Below, piece by piece: positions 23,875 through 34,349 of a DNA stretch of 34,516 nt (the stretch's first letter is position 1; each line of letters starts with the position of its first letter). The stretch lies in the NCBI GenBank assembly GCA_030746295.1, contig JASLMY010000021.1, positions 1 through 34,516 of the forward strand, in the 5' to 3' direction. Under the pieces are notes generated by a model. It searched no databases and had not been told where the DNA came from. It saw only the letters and a list, made by a program, of their open reading frames with translations. Both the position numbers and the translations under genes were made by a program. The DNA is from Alphaproteobacteria bacterium (GTDB lineage Bacteria; Pseudomonadota; Alphaproteobacteria; GCA-2731375).

Positions 23875-25128
23875 GTGGCCAAGAAAGCGCGCGAGACCAA
23901 GCTCCTGGACGAGTTGGAGGACGGCCCGTGGCCGAGTTTCGTCACCGGCCTGAAGCGTCTGGCCAACGACGACGACAAGCCCTATGGCGCGATGATGAAG
24001 GACCTGATGGGCCAGCTGGAGCACTCTTACGAGACCCGGCGCGGCTATTGGAAGGGCGGCACGGTCAGCGTCTACGGCTATGGCGGTGGGGTCATCCCGC
24101 GCTTTTCGGAGGTCGCCGAGGACTATCCCGAATCGTCCGAGTTCCACACCCTTCGCGTCCAGCCGCCGGCCGGCATGCACTATTCGACCGAGTTGTTGCG
24201 CCAGATGTGCGACATCTGGGAGCGGCACGGCTCGGGCCTGATCGCGCTGCACGGCCAGAGCGGCGACATCATGTTCCAGGGCTGCTCGACCGAGAACGTG
24301 CAAAAGGCCTTCGACGAGCTGAACGAGATCGGCCTCGACCTCGGCGGCGCCGGCCCGGCCTTGCGGACATCGATGAGCTGCGTCGGCCACGCCCGCTGCG
24401 AGCAGTCCTGCTACGACGAGATCCGCGCCCACCGCACCGTCATCAACGCCTTCCTCGACGAGATGCACCGCCCGGCACTGCCCTACAAGTTCAAGTTCAA
24501 GTTCTCCGGCTGCGGCAACGATTGCGTCAATGCCATCCATCGGGCCGACTTCGCGGTCATCGGCACTTGGCGCGACGAGATCAAGGTCGATCAGGAGGAG
24601 GTCAAGAAGTACGTCGCCGAGGCGGGGCGCAAATACGCCATCGACAACGTCATCGCCCGCTGTCCGACCAACGCCCTCAGCCTCAACGACGACGACACGC
24701 TCGATATCGACAACCAGAGCTGTGTGCGCTGCATGCATTGCATCAACGTCATGACCAAGGCGCTGTCGCCGGGCGACGATAAGGGCGTGACGATCCTGAT
24801 CGGCGGCAAGCGGGCGCTCAAGATCGGCGACCTGATGGGCAGCGTCATCATCCCCTTCATGAAGTTGGAGTCGGACGAGGACTTCCAAGAGCTGGAGGAC
24901 CTTTGCGAGCGGGTCATCGAGTTCTTCGCCGAGAACGCGCTGGAGCACGAGCGCATCGGCGAAACCATCGACCGCATCGGCTTGCCGCTCTTCCTCGAAG
25001 GAATCGGCGTCGAGGTCGACCCCAACATGGTCACCCATCCGCGCTCGAACCCCTATGTGCGCACCGACGACTGGGACGAGGAAGCGGAGAAATGGCGGCA
25101 ACGAAAAGCCGCCGGCGAAAACGACTGA
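23875..25128 (+). CDS. dsrA: Dissimilatory sulfite reductase alpha subunit (reverse/oxidative type)
   Basis: A 417-residue DsrA. In sulfur oxidisers DsrAB works in the oxidising direction, releasing sulfite from sulfur carried by DsrC. The siroheme/4Fe-4S cysteines are Cys169-x5-Cys175 (SCVGHARCEQSC) and Cys213-x3-Cys217 (SGCGNDCVNA). An inserted ferredoxin domain has Cys263 and Cys283-x2-Cys286-x2-Cys289 (SCVRCMHCINV). The oxidative direction is inferred from the operon: dsrEFH and dsrL present, no dsrD. GTG 23875 is preferred over the GTG one codon earlier because GGAG (23864-23867) then stands 7 nt away and the product starts MAKK like other DsrA proteins. It is the first gene of the dsr operon. 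Confidence 0.95.
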   Translation: MAKKARETKLLDELEDGPWPSFVTGLKRLANDDDKPYGAMMKDLMGQLEHSYETRRGYWKGGTVSVYGYGGGVIPRFSEVAEDYPESSEFHTLRVQPPAGMHYSTELLRQMCDIWERHGSGLIALHGQSGDIMFQGCSTENVQKAFDELNEIGLDLGGAGPALRTSMSCVGHARCEQSCYDEIRAHRTVINAFLDEMHRPALPYKFKFKFSGCGNDCVNAIHRADFAVIGTWRDEIKVDQEEVKKYVAEAGRKYAIDNVIARCPTNALSLNDDDTLDIDNQSCVRCMHCINVMTKALSPGDDKGVTILIGGKRALKIGDLMGSVIIPFMKLESDEDFQELEDLCERVIEFFAENALEHERIGETIDRIGLPLFLEGIGVEVDPNMVTHPRSNPYVRTDDWDEEAEKWRQRKAAGEND

Positions 25129-25189
25129 GCACCGAGGGTAGAGAGTACCGGGCAAAGTAGGTCATTCCAGCGACGAGCAGGATCCAGAG

Positions 25190-26275
25190 ATGGCGAAAGA
25201 GAAGAAGCCGACGCCGCGCCGCCCGGTCGAGACCGGCGTCCCCGACCCCTTCCCCTACATGCACCCGGTGCTGAAGCGGAACTACGGCAACTGGGCCTGG
25301 CACGACCGTTTGCGCCCGGGCGTGCTGCACCACGTCGCGCATGACGGCGACGAGGTCTGGACCGTGCGCGCCGGCACCCAGCGGCAGATGGACGTCCATA
25401 CCATCCGCAAGCTTTGCGACATCGCCGACGCGTATGCGGAAAGCCATGTCCGCTTCACCTCGCGCAGCAACATCGAGTTCATGCTGAGCCGGGTCGAGAT
25501 GGTCGAGCCGCTGGTCGACAAGCTGGTCGCCGAGGGCTTCCCCGTCGGCGGCACCGGCAACTCGGTCTCGATGATCTCGCACACACAGGGCTGGCTGCAC
25601 TGCGACATCCCGGGCACCGATGCCTCGGGCGTGGTCAAGTCGCTGATGGACTGGATGCACCACGAGTTCGTCAACGAGGAGATGCCGAACCGGGTCCGCA
25701 TCACCACCTCATGCTGTCAGATCAACTGTGGTGGTCAGGGCGACATCGCCATCAACGTCCAATACACCAAGCCGCCGGTGATCAACCACGACCTGGTCGC
25801 CAACGTCTGCGAGCGCCCCGCCGTGGTGGCCCGCTGCCCGGTGGCGGCGATCCGCCCCACCATCGTCAACGGCAAGGCCTCGCTGGAGGTCGACGAGAAG
25901 AAGTGCGTCTGCTGCGGGGCCTGCTATCCGCCCTGCCCGCCGATGCAGATCAACAGCGACGAATCGACCAAGCTCGCGGTCTGGGTCGGCGGCAAGCATT
26001 CGAACGCCCGCACCAAGCCCGCCTTCCACAAGCTGGTGGTCGCCGGCCTGCCGAACAACCCGCCGCGCTGGCCCGAGGTCGGCGAGGTCGTGAAGAGGAT
26101 CCTCTACGCCTACAAAGAGGGCGGCCGCGATTGGGAGCGCCTCGGCGAGTGGATAGATCGGATCGGCTGGCCGCGCTTCTTCCAGCTCATCGACCAGCCC
26201 TTCACCCGCCACCACATCGACGATTTCCGTGGCGGCAGGCACGCCCTCAACGCCTCGGCGCACGTCCACTTCTGA
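25190..26275 (+). CDS. dsrB: Dissimilatory sulfite reductase beta subunit (reverse/oxidative type)
   Basis: A 361-residue DsrB, partner of DsrA in the alpha2beta2 cytoplasmic enzyme. The N-terminal ferredoxin-like fold leads to the siroheme/iron-sulfur cysteines: Cys138 (GWLHCDIPGTDASG) and Cys175-Cys176-x3-Cys180 (TTSCCQINCGG). The ferredoxin domain has Cys216 (ARCPVAAI) and the cluster KKCVCCGACYPPCPP (239-249). The C-terminal RIGWPRFFQLIDQPFTRHHIDDFR is typical. The gap from dsrA is 61 nt, the longest inside the operon, with a weak AGGATCCAGAG site before the ATG and no visible terminator. Confidence 0.96.
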   Translation: MAKEKKPTPRRPVETGVPDPFPYMHPVLKRNYGNWAWHDRLRPGVLHHVAHDGDEVWTVRAGTQRQMDVHTIRKLCDIADAYAESHVRFTSRSNIEFMLSRVEMVEPLVDKLVAEGFPVGGTGNSVSMISHTQGWLHCDIPGTDASGVVKSLMDWMHHEFVNEEMPNRVRITTSCCQINCGGQGDIAINVQYTKPPVINHDLVANVCERPAVVARCPVAAIRPTIVNGKASLEVDEKKCVCCGACYPPCPPMQINSDESTKLAVWVGGKHSNARTKPAFHKLVVAGLPNNPPRWPEVGEVVKRILYAYKEGGRDWERLGEWIDRIGWPRFFQLIDQPFTRHHIDDFRGGRHALNASAHVHF

Positions 26276-26291
26276 GGCCGACGGGGACGAG

Positions 26292-26663
26292 ATGGCGGCA
26301 GTGAAGACATTCGGGATCCTGGTGAACGAGGGGCCGTTCACGCACCAGGCCTCGGATTCGGCCTATCGCTTCGCCGAGGCGGCGATTGCGAAGGGCTACC
26401 GGGTGCCGCGGGTCTTCTTCTATTACGACGGCGTCAACAACGCCAACAAGCTGTCGCAGCCGCAGGCCGACGACCGCAACCTGGTCAAGCTCTGGGGCGA
26501 GCTCGGGCAAGAACACGGCATCGACCTCGTCGTCTGCGTCGCGGCGGCACTTCGGCGCGGCATCAAGGACGAGATCCTGGCCGAGGGCTTTCGGATCTCC
26601 GGCCTCGGCCAGCTGATCGAGCTCGGCCTGGCGGTGGATCGGACCGTGGTCTTCGGCGACTAG
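26292..26663 (+). CDS. dsrE: Sulfurtransferase subunit DsrE
   Basis: A 123-residue DsrE-fold protein, the catalytic subunit of the DsrE2F2H2 hexamer that passes persulfide sulfur to DsrC. The conserved active-site cysteine is Cys82 in VVCVAAALRRGI, equivalent to Cys78 of Allochromatium DsrE. Its presence is one of the marks of the sulfur-oxidising pathway. The ATG at 26292 follows dsrB by 16 nt; the open frame upstream overlaps dsrB and is not used. Confidence 0.95.
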   Translation: MAAVKTFGILVNEGPFTHQASDSAYRFAEAAIAKGYRVPRVFFYYDGVNNANKLSQPQADDRNLVKLWGELGQEHGIDLVVCVAAALRRGIKDEILAEGFRISGLGQLIELGLAVDRTVVFGD

Positions 26664-26678
26664 CGTGGTGGTTCAGGT

Positions 26679-27104
26679 ATGAGTGTCGAGACCGAGTTCG
26701 ATACCGAGGGCGTCAAGAAGCGCTTCATGTTCGTCAACCGCAAGGCGCCCTATGGTAGCATCTATGCGTTGGAGATCCTGGAGATGGTCTTGATCTCGGC
26801 CGCCTTTGAGCAGGATGCGGTGATCGCCTTCATCGACGACGGCGTCTATCAGATCGTCAAGGGCCAGGACACCAAGGCGGTCGGCATGAAGAACTTCTCC
26901 CCCACCTACGGCGTCATCGAGATGGAGAAGGAGGACGCCGAGGAGGACGACGACATCGACATGGTCTGGCGGATCGTGGTCGAGCAGGAATCGATCGAGG
27001 CGCGCGGCCTCGGCCCGGACGACTTCGTCGTCGACGTCGAGGTCCTGGCGGCCGACGCCCTGGCCGAATTGATGAACCAGCAAGAGGTGGTGATCTCGGC
27101 ATGA
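26679..27104 (+). CDS. dsrF: DsrF, structural subunit of the DsrEFH sulfurtransferase
   Basis: A 141-residue DsrE/F-like alpha-beta protein: [20 protein letters not shown] at the N-terminus, [17 protein letters not shown] in the middle and an acidic stretch ([13 protein letters not shown]) before the last strand. The translated sequence contains no cysteine at all, so this subunit cannot carry a persulfide; transfer must use DsrE Cys82 and DsrH Cys24. It lies 15 nt after dsrE and overlaps dsrH by 4 nt (ATGA), which suggests translational coupling. Confidence 0.93.
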   Translation: MSVETEFDTEGVKKRFMFVNRKAPYGSIYALEILEMVLISAAFEQDAVIAFIDDGVYQIVKGQDTKAVGMKNFSPTYGVIEMEKEDAEEDDDIDMVWRIVVEQESIEARGLGPDDFVVDVEVLAADALAELMNQQEVVISA

Positions 27105-27421
27105 GCGGCGGGCGGAAGATGCTGCACACGGTCAACAAGTCGCCGTTCGAGCGCAACACGCTCGACAGCTGCCTGCGCCTGGCGGTCGAGGGCAGCGGCA
27201 TCCTCCTCATCGAGGACGGGGTCTATGCCGCGCTCCGAGGCACGGGCGCCAGCGACCGGATCGAGGGCGCCGTCGAGGACTATCGCATTTTCGTTTTGGG
27301 ACCGGATATCGAAGCCCGCGGGCTGGGCGCCAAGGCGCTGATCGAGGGCGTCACGGTCGTCGACTACGGCGGCTTCGTCGACCTCGTCGCCGAGCACGAC
27401 GCGGTTCACGCCTGGCTCTGA
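27101..27421 (+). CDS. dsrH: DsrH, subunit of the DsrEFH sulfurtransferase
   Basis: A 106-residue DsrH/TusB-like protein. [21 protein letters not shown] near the N-terminus is the family signature and includes the conserved Cys24, equivalent to Cys20 in Allochromatium. [15 protein letters not shown] follows. The ATG overlaps the dsrF stop (ATGA); an internal ATG six codons later (MLHTVNKS) matches the start of other DsrH proteins and is an alternative. Confidence 0.93.
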   Translation: MSGGRKMLHTVNKSPFERNTLDSCLRLAVEGSGILLIEDGVYAALRGTGASDRIEGAVEDYRIFVLGPDIEARGLGAKALIEGVTVVDYGGFVDLVAEHDAVHAWL

Positions 27422-27444
27422 GCCGGCTTCGAGGACAGCCAAAT

Positions 27445-27450
27445 GGAGGT
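27445..27450 (+). promoter_or_regulatory. Strong Shine-Dalgarno site of dsrC
   Basis: A full GGAGGT six nt before the dsrC ATG, in a 35-nt gap after dsrH. It is the best site in the operon and fits the need for DsrC, a carrier protein, in excess over the enzymes. Confidence 0.7.
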
Positions 27451-27456
27451 AATGAC

Positions 27457-27789
27457 ATGGCCTATCAGTTGAACGGAACCAGCGTCGAGACCGACGAGGA
27501 AGGCTACATCACGGATATCAGCCTGTGGTCGGAAAAGCTCGCCGACCTGATCGCCGAGGAGGAAGACATCGAGATGTCGGACGACCACTGGGAGGTCGTC
27601 AACTTCCTGCGCGACTACTACGAGGAATACCAGATCGCGCCGGCGATCCGGGTCCTGACCAAGGCGATCAAGAAGAAGCTCGGCGCCGACAAGGGCAACA
27701 GCCAGTATCTCTACGAGCTCTTCCCCTACGGCCCCGCCAAGCAGGCCTGCAAGATCGCCGGACTGCCGAAACCGACCGGCTGCGTCTAG
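27457..27789 (+). CDS. dsrC: DsrC, sulfur-carrier protein with two C-terminal redox cysteines
   Basis: A 110-residue DsrC/TusE-family protein. The flexible C-terminal arm carries both functional cysteines, Cys98 and the penultimate Cys109 ([16 protein letters not shown]-x10-C). This marks a true DsrC able to form the trisulfide/disulfide cycle, not a single-Cys TusE. DsrC receives sulfur from DsrEFH, presents it to DsrAB and is turned over by the DsrMKJOP membrane complex. Start codon and ribosome-binding site are unambiguous. Confidence 0.97.
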   Translation: MAYQLNGTSVETDEEGYITDISLWSEKLADLIAEEEDIEMSDDHWEVVNFLRDYYEEYQIAPAIRVLTKAIKKKLGADKGNSQYLYELFPYGPAKQACKIAGLPKPTGCV

Positions 27790-27816
27790 GCCGACGGCGG
27801 GGGCGTCGGTGGGCCC

Positions 27817-28550
27817 ATGCTGACGACGGCATTCGCGGTCCTGTTCTACGCCGCGGGCCTCGTTCTGATCCTCGGCTTGGCGCGTAAAGTCCGCCAATAC
27901 GCCGCCGTCCCGGCGCCCTTGAAGATCCCGACCACACCAGCACCGACGAGCCGTGGCGGCGTCGTCTTGCGCTTGTTGCGCGAGGTGGTCTTCTTCGAGA
28001 GCCTGTTCCGCGCCAACAAGTGGACCTGGGTCTTCGGCTGGCTCTTTCACGCCGCCCTGCTGCTGGCCTTCTTCCGCCACCTCCGCTACGCCATCGAGCC
28101 GGTCTGGCAATGGGTGGTCTGGATCCAACCCTTCGGCAAGTACGCTGCCTTCGCCCTCGTCGTCGGGCTGGCCGGGCTCTGGGTCCGCCGGTTGGTGGTC
28201 GACCGGGTGCGCTACGTCACCGGGCCGTCCGACCACCTGATGCTGGCTCTCCTCGCCGGCATCGTGACGAGCGGCATCGGCCTTCGCTTCGTCGCCCGCA
28301 CTGACATCGTGGCGCTGAAGGCCTTCGTCCTGGGGCTATTGCGCTTCGACTGGCAGCCGTTGCCGAGCGACCCGCTGCTGCTGATCCACTTGGCACTCGT
28401 CGTGGTGCTGATGCTGGTCCTGCCCTTCTCGAAACTGTTGCACGCTCCCGGCCTCTTCTTCAGCCCGAGCCGCAACCAGGTCGACGATCCCCGCGAACGC
28501 CGCCACCTCAGCCCCTGGGCCCGCGAGCTGGAGCGGAAGGAGGGCGGGGC

Positions 28551-28554
<4 letters not shown>
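27817..28554 (+). CDS. dsrM: DsrM, membrane cytochrome b subunit of DsrMKJOP
   Basis: A 245-residue integral membrane protein similar to the NarI/HdrE cytochrome b family, with about five or six hydrophobic segments. Candidate heme ligands are His in WLFHAALLLAFFRHLRY and in LLLIHLALVV / FSKLLHAPGLFF. It anchors DsrK and exchanges electrons with quinones. The start at 27817 lies 27 nt after dsrC; the stop overlaps the dsrK start (ATGA, 28551-28554). Confidence 0.93.
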
Positions 28555-30069
<1,515 letters not shown>

Positions 30070-30077
<8 letters not shown>

Positions 30078-32019
30078 GACCACGGCGGCCGAGACGGCGC
30101 GGCGGACCTGGCGCCGCTACCAGGACGGCGACCACGAGCCGCCGCCGCTGGAGGAGAAGATCTTCGTCGCCGACCACAGCCATAAATGCCCGACCTACGT
30201 CCACCGCACCCCGCCCTGCCAGGGGAGCTGTCCCTCGGGCCACGACGTCCGCGGCTGGCTGGCGATCGCGCGTGGCATGGACAAGCCACCCCGAGACGAC
30301 ATGCCCTGGCAGGAATACGCCTTCGGGCGCATGGTCGAGGCCAACCCCTTCCCCGCCGCCATGGGCCGGGTCTGCCCGGCGCCCTGCGAGGACGGCTGCA
30401 ATCGCAACGAGGTCGAGGACTTCGTCGGCATCAACGCGGTCGAGCAGTATGTCGGCGATTGGGCGATCGAGAATGGCACCAGGCTGCCCACACCCGCCGC
30501 CGACACGGGCCACAGCGTCGCCGTCATTGGCGGCGGCCCGGCCGGGCTCGCCGCCGCCTACTTCCTGCGCGCCCAGGGCCACGCCGTCACCGTCTTCGAG
30601 GCCCAGGACCAGCTCGGCGGCATGCTGCGCTACGGCATTCCCGGCTATCGCACGCCGCGCGACATGGTCGATGCTGAGATCGGCCGCATTCTCGATCTCG
30701 GCGTCGAGGCCCGGACCAAGACCCGGGTCGGCCACGACGTGACGCTCGAAGCGCTGGAGCGGGACTACGACGCCATCTTCTGGGCCATCGGGGCACAGAA
30801 TGGCCGGCCCCTGCCGACGCCGGGCTTCGATGCGCCGAACTGCGTCATCGGCGTCGACTTCCTGGAAGCCTTCAACCAGCAACGCCTGCAGTTCACCACT
30901 CGGAAGGTGCTGGTGGTCGGCGGCGGCGACACCTCGATCGACGTCGCCTCGGTGGCCCGGCGCTTGGGCCATATCGATCACGAGCACGAGAAGGACCGGC
31001 CAGAAGCTGTGATCCTGGGCCACACCGCGCACGACGTCGCCGGGGCGATGAAGCGGGCCGGTGTCGAGGTGGTGCTGAGCTCGGTCTTTCCGCTGGCCGA
31101 GACCACCGCGGCCGAGCACGAGATCGAGGACGCCCGGCGCGAGGGCGTCGAGCTGATCGGCGGCGTGGTGCCGGTCGAGATCCTGAAGGACGACGCCGGC
31201 CGCGCCCGCACCGTCATCATGGCCGAATGCGACATGGACGGCATGACGCCCGTGCCCAGGGAAGGCACCGAGTTCGAGATCGAATGCGACATGGTGGTCT
31301 CGGCGATCGGCCAGTTCGGCGACTTCTCGGGCCTGGAAGCGCTCGACAGCGGCAACGGCTTCATCGCCACCGACCGGCTCTATCAAGTCAAGGACCGTGA
31401 GAAGCATTTCGCCGGCGGCGACATCGTTCGCCCGCACCTGCTGACGACCGCGATCGGCCAGGGTCGGATCGCCGCCGAGGGCATCGATCACTTCCTCGCC
31501 GGCGCGCCGCTCGATCGCCGGCCCAAGGTCGACGTGCATCACTTCAGCCTGCTGGCCGAGCTGGATCAGCGCCACCTGGAGCCGGCCGACTACGACCACG
31601 TGCCGACCCGCGGCACCGCCTCCGCCGACTTCGCCGTGCACAACTTCGAGGACCGCTCGGCGACCCAGGTGATCGCCCACGAGGAACTCTTCCTCGGCCA
31701 CTTCAACGACGAGCCCCGCAACAAGCGGCCGGAGATCCAGATCACCGCCGATCAGGTATTGGGCAACTTCGAGGAGCGGATCAAGGGCTTTACCGAGGAG
31801 CAGGCGGTTGCCGAGGGCGCGCGCTGCATGAGCTGCGGGATCTGCTTCGAGTGCGACAACTGCGTCATCTACTGCCCCCAGATCGCCGTCTTCCGGGTCA
31901 AGAAGGACGCCCGCGCGCTCGGCCGCTATGTCGACACCGACTATGGCCGCTGCATCGGCTGCCACATCTGCAAGGATGTCTGCCCGTCGGGCTACATTCA
32001 GATGGGGCTGGGGGAATAG
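30070..32019 (+). CDS. dsrL: DsrL, iron-sulfur flavoprotein NAD(P)H:acceptor oxidoreductase
   Basis: A 649-residue protein of the glutamate-synthase small-subunit-like family. The N-terminal cysteine-rich domain (Cys40, 50, 54, 102, 106, 110; CQGSCPSGHD and VCPAPCEDGC) is followed by an FAD Rossmann motif (VIGGGPAGLAAA, about 152-163), an NAD(P) motif (VLVVGGGDTSIDVA) and a second FAD segment (FAGGDIVRPHLLTTAIGQGR). The C-terminus has two 4Fe-4S motifs (CMSCGICFECDNC and CIGCHICKDVC). In sulfur oxidisers DsrL takes electrons from DsrAB and reduces NAD(P)+. ATG 30070 overlaps the end of dsrK; an upstream in-frame start would overlap it further and is rejected. Confidence 0.95.
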
Positions 32020-32026
32020 CGCTTCC

Positions 32027-32422
32027 ATGCGGCACCTGGCCCTGATCGCTCTCCTCGCCGTCGCCGCCTTGGCGCGCCCGGGCGGCATCGAGGCGGCTTG
32101 CGCCGGCGAGGGCGTGCCGGTGCCCGAGATCGCCAAGGGCCGTGGCGAGGTTTGCGTCCGCGACACCGATTTCATGCGCACACGGCACATGGAGCTGCTG
32201 GTGCACCAGCGCGACGACACCGTCCGCCAAGGCGTCCGGCCCAAGGCCGAGAGCCTGCGCCAGTGCCTCGACTGCCACGCGATTGCCGGCGGCGACGGCC
32301 ATCCCGTGAGCTTCGAAAGCCCGAAGCACTTCTGCCGCGCCTGCCACGACTACGCCGCGGTCCGCATCGACTGCTTCGACTGTCACGCCTCGCGCCCCGA
32401 CAAATCGGCGAGCCGGCAATGA
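32027..32422 (+). CDS. dsrJ: DsrJ, periplasmic triheme cytochrome c of DsrMKJOP
   Basis: A 131-residue protein with an N-terminal signal or anchor (MRHLALIALLAVAALARPGG) and exactly three CxxCH heme motifs: CLDCH, CRACH and CFDCH. Three hemes is the DsrJ hallmark; one normally has an unusual His/Cys ligation. ATG 32027 lies 7 nt after the dsrL stop; the stop overlaps the dsrO start (ATGA, 32419-32422). Confidence 0.95.
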   Translation: MRHLALIALLAVAALARPGGIEAACAGEGVPVPEIAKGRGEVCVRDTDFMRTRHMELLVHQRDDTVRQGVRPKAESLRQCLDCHAIAGGDGHPVSFESPKHFCRACHDYAAVRIDCFDCHASRPDKSASRQ

Positions 32423-33153
32423 GCTGCAAGACCAGCCGCCGCGACTTCCTGGCCGCCGCCGGCGCCACGACGGCCGCCGTCGCGATCGCGCCAGGCGTGC
32501 TGCTCTACGACATGGCCGAGGCCCGGCCGGCGGGCGCGCCGGCGAGTGCCGCCAAGCGCTGGGGCCTGCTGATCGACGCCACCAAGTGTACCAAGGAGTG
32601 CACGGCCTGCGTCGTCGCCTGCAAGACCGAGAACGGCATCGGCGCCGCCGGCCGCCCGGCGACCGATCCCGAGTGGATTCGCAAAGCCGAGCTCCGCGAC
32701 CCGGCCAGCGGCCGCGAGATCTCGCTCCCCCTCCTCTGCCAGCACTGCGCCGAGCCACCCTGCGTCGACGTCTGCCCGACCGGCGCCTCCTTCAAGCGGG
32801 CCGACGGCGTCGTCCTCGTCGACAAGCACACCTGCATCGGCTGCCGCTACTGCATGATGGCCTGCCCCTACCAGGCCCGCTCCTTCGTGCATGAGAGCTT
32901 GCGCGACCAGAAGCCGCACGCGCCGCGCGGCAAGGGCACGGTCGAAAGCTGCACGCTGTGCGTCCACCGGGTCGACGCCGACCGAACTCCGGCCTGCGTC
33001 GAGGCCTGCCGGGCCGAGGGCGAGGGTGCCATGACCTTCGGCGACCTCAACGACCCGGAAGCCGAGATCTCCAAGCGGATCGCCGGGCATAGCGGGCGGC
33101 AGATCCGCGCCGACCTGGGCCTGGACCCGGGCGTCCGTTACCTGGGCATCTGA
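32419..33153 (+). CDS. dsrO: DsrO, periplasmic iron-sulfur subunit of DsrMKJOP with Tat signal
   Basis: A 244-residue protein. The twin-arginine signal (SRRDFLAAAGATTAAVAIAPG) is followed by four ferredoxin-like cysteine groups: CTKECTACVVACK, CQHCAEPPCVDVC, CIGCRYCMMAC and the later CTLCVHR...CVEAC. This is the HybA/DmsB-type electron-transfer arrangement. Exported folded by Tat, it links DsrJ to DsrP on the periplasmic side. ATGA overlap with dsrJ. Confidence 0.95.
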   Translation: MSCKTSRRDFLAAAGATTAAVAIAPGVLLYDMAEARPAGAPASAAKRWGLLIDATKCTKECTACVVACKTENGIGAAGRPATDPEWIRKAELRDPASGREISLPLLCQHCAEPPCVDVCPTGASFKRADGVVLVDKHTCIGCRYCMMACPYQARSFVHESLRDQKPHAPRGKGTVESCTLCVHRVDADRTPACVEACRAEGEGAMTFGDLNDPEAEISKRIAGHSGRQIRADLGLDPGVRYLGI

Positions 33154-33163
33154 GGGGACGGGG

Positions 33164-34342
33164 ATGGCGGTCACGATCTATCGGCGGCTCGATCTCGGCG
33201 GCGCCTACTATGTCCTGCTTGCCGGTGCCGGCCTGATCGTCGCCTTGGGCTTGGCGGCGGCCTGGTACATGGAGCACCACGGCCACTGGGTCACCGGCAT
33301 GGACAACCGGACCGTCTGGGGGTTGCCGCACGTCTTCGCGATCTTTCTGATCGTCGCCGCCTCGGGCGTCCTGAACGTCGCCTCGATCGGCACCGTCTTC
33401 GGCCGCGAGGCCTATAAGCCGTTGGCGAGGCTCTCGGGCCTGATGGCGATCGCGCTTCTGATCGGCGGGCTCGCCGTGCTGGTCCTCGACCTCGGCCGCC
33501 CCGACCGCCTGGTGGTCGCCATGACGACCTACAACTTCGCCTCGATCTTCGCCTGGAACATCTTCCTGTATGTCGGCTTTCTCGCCGTCGTGGCGCTTTA
33601 TCTCTGGTGCCTGATGGAGCGGCGGATGAAGCCGTGGAGCACCGCCGCCGGCGTCCTGGCCTTCCTCTGGCGCCTGGTGCTGACCACCGGTACGGGCCTC
33701 ATCTTCGGCTTCCTGGTAGCGCGGGAAGCTTACGATTCGGCGGCGCTGGCGCCGCTCTTCATCGCCATGTCGTTCGCCTTCGGCCTCGCCCTCTTCATCA
33801 TCGCCCTCTTTCTCCTCTACGACGCGGCGGCCCTCGATTCCGCTCTCGTGCGCAGGCTCGGCCGACTGCTCGCCGTCTTCACAGGCACCGTGCTCTATTT
33901 CACCGCGCTGCCGCACCTCGCCAATCTCTACGCCGCCGAGCACTTGGAGGTGGAACGCTTCCTGCTGCTGGACGGCGGTGCGATCACGGCGCTCTTCTGG
34001 CTCGGCCAGGTGACCCTCGGCGGAATCCTGCCGCTGGCCCTGCTGCTCTGGAACGGTGCCGGCCCCTCGCCACGCCGGGTCCTGGCAGCCGCGGTGCTGG
34101 CGGCGGCGGGCGGCTTGGCGCAGATCTACGTCATCGTCATCGGCGGCCAGGCCTATCCGATGACGCTCTTTCCCGGCCTGGAGATGCAGACCGCCTTCTA
34201 CGGAGACGTCGCCCGCTATGCCCCGAGCCTGCCCGAGCTCGGCCTCGGCCTCGGCGGCATTGCGCTGGCCGTTCTCGTCGTCGCCGTCGGCCTGCGCGTG
34301 CTAGACTTCCTGCCACGCCACCTAGCGGGTCAAGGGGATTAG
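33164..34342 (+). CDS. dsrP: DsrP, NrfD/PsrC-family membrane subunit of DsrMKJOP
   Basis: A 392-residue, highly hydrophobic protein with about ten membrane segments of the NrfD family, the quinone-interacting subunit of the complex. Characteristic pieces are GLPHVFAIFLIVAASG, VLVLDLGRPDRLVVAM, FNFASIFAWN-like YNFASIFAWNIFLYV and the late YVIVIGGQAYPM. The start lies 10 nt after dsrO behind GGGGACGGGG. It ends the recognised dsr gene set of this window. Confidence 0.95.
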   Translation: MAVTIYRRLDLGGAYYVLLAGAGLIVALGLAAAWYMEHHGHWVTGMDNRTVWGLPHVFAIFLIVAASGVLNVASIGTVFGREAYKPLARLSGLMAIALLIGGLAVLVLDLGRPDRLVVAMTTYNFASIFAWNIFLYVGFLAVVALYLWCLMERRMKPWSTAAGVLAFLWRLVLTTGTGLIFGFLVAREAYDSAALAPLFIAMSFAFGLALFIIALFLLYDAAALDSALVRRLGRLLAVFTGTVLYFTALPHLANLYAAEHLEVERFLLLDGGAITALFWLGQVTLGGILPLALLLWNGAGPSPRRVLAAAVLAAAGGLAQIYVIVIGGQAYPMTLFPGLEMQTAFYGDVARYAPSLPELGLGLGGIALAVLVVAVGLRVLDFLPRHLAGQGD

Positions 34343-34349
34343 GGGAGCC

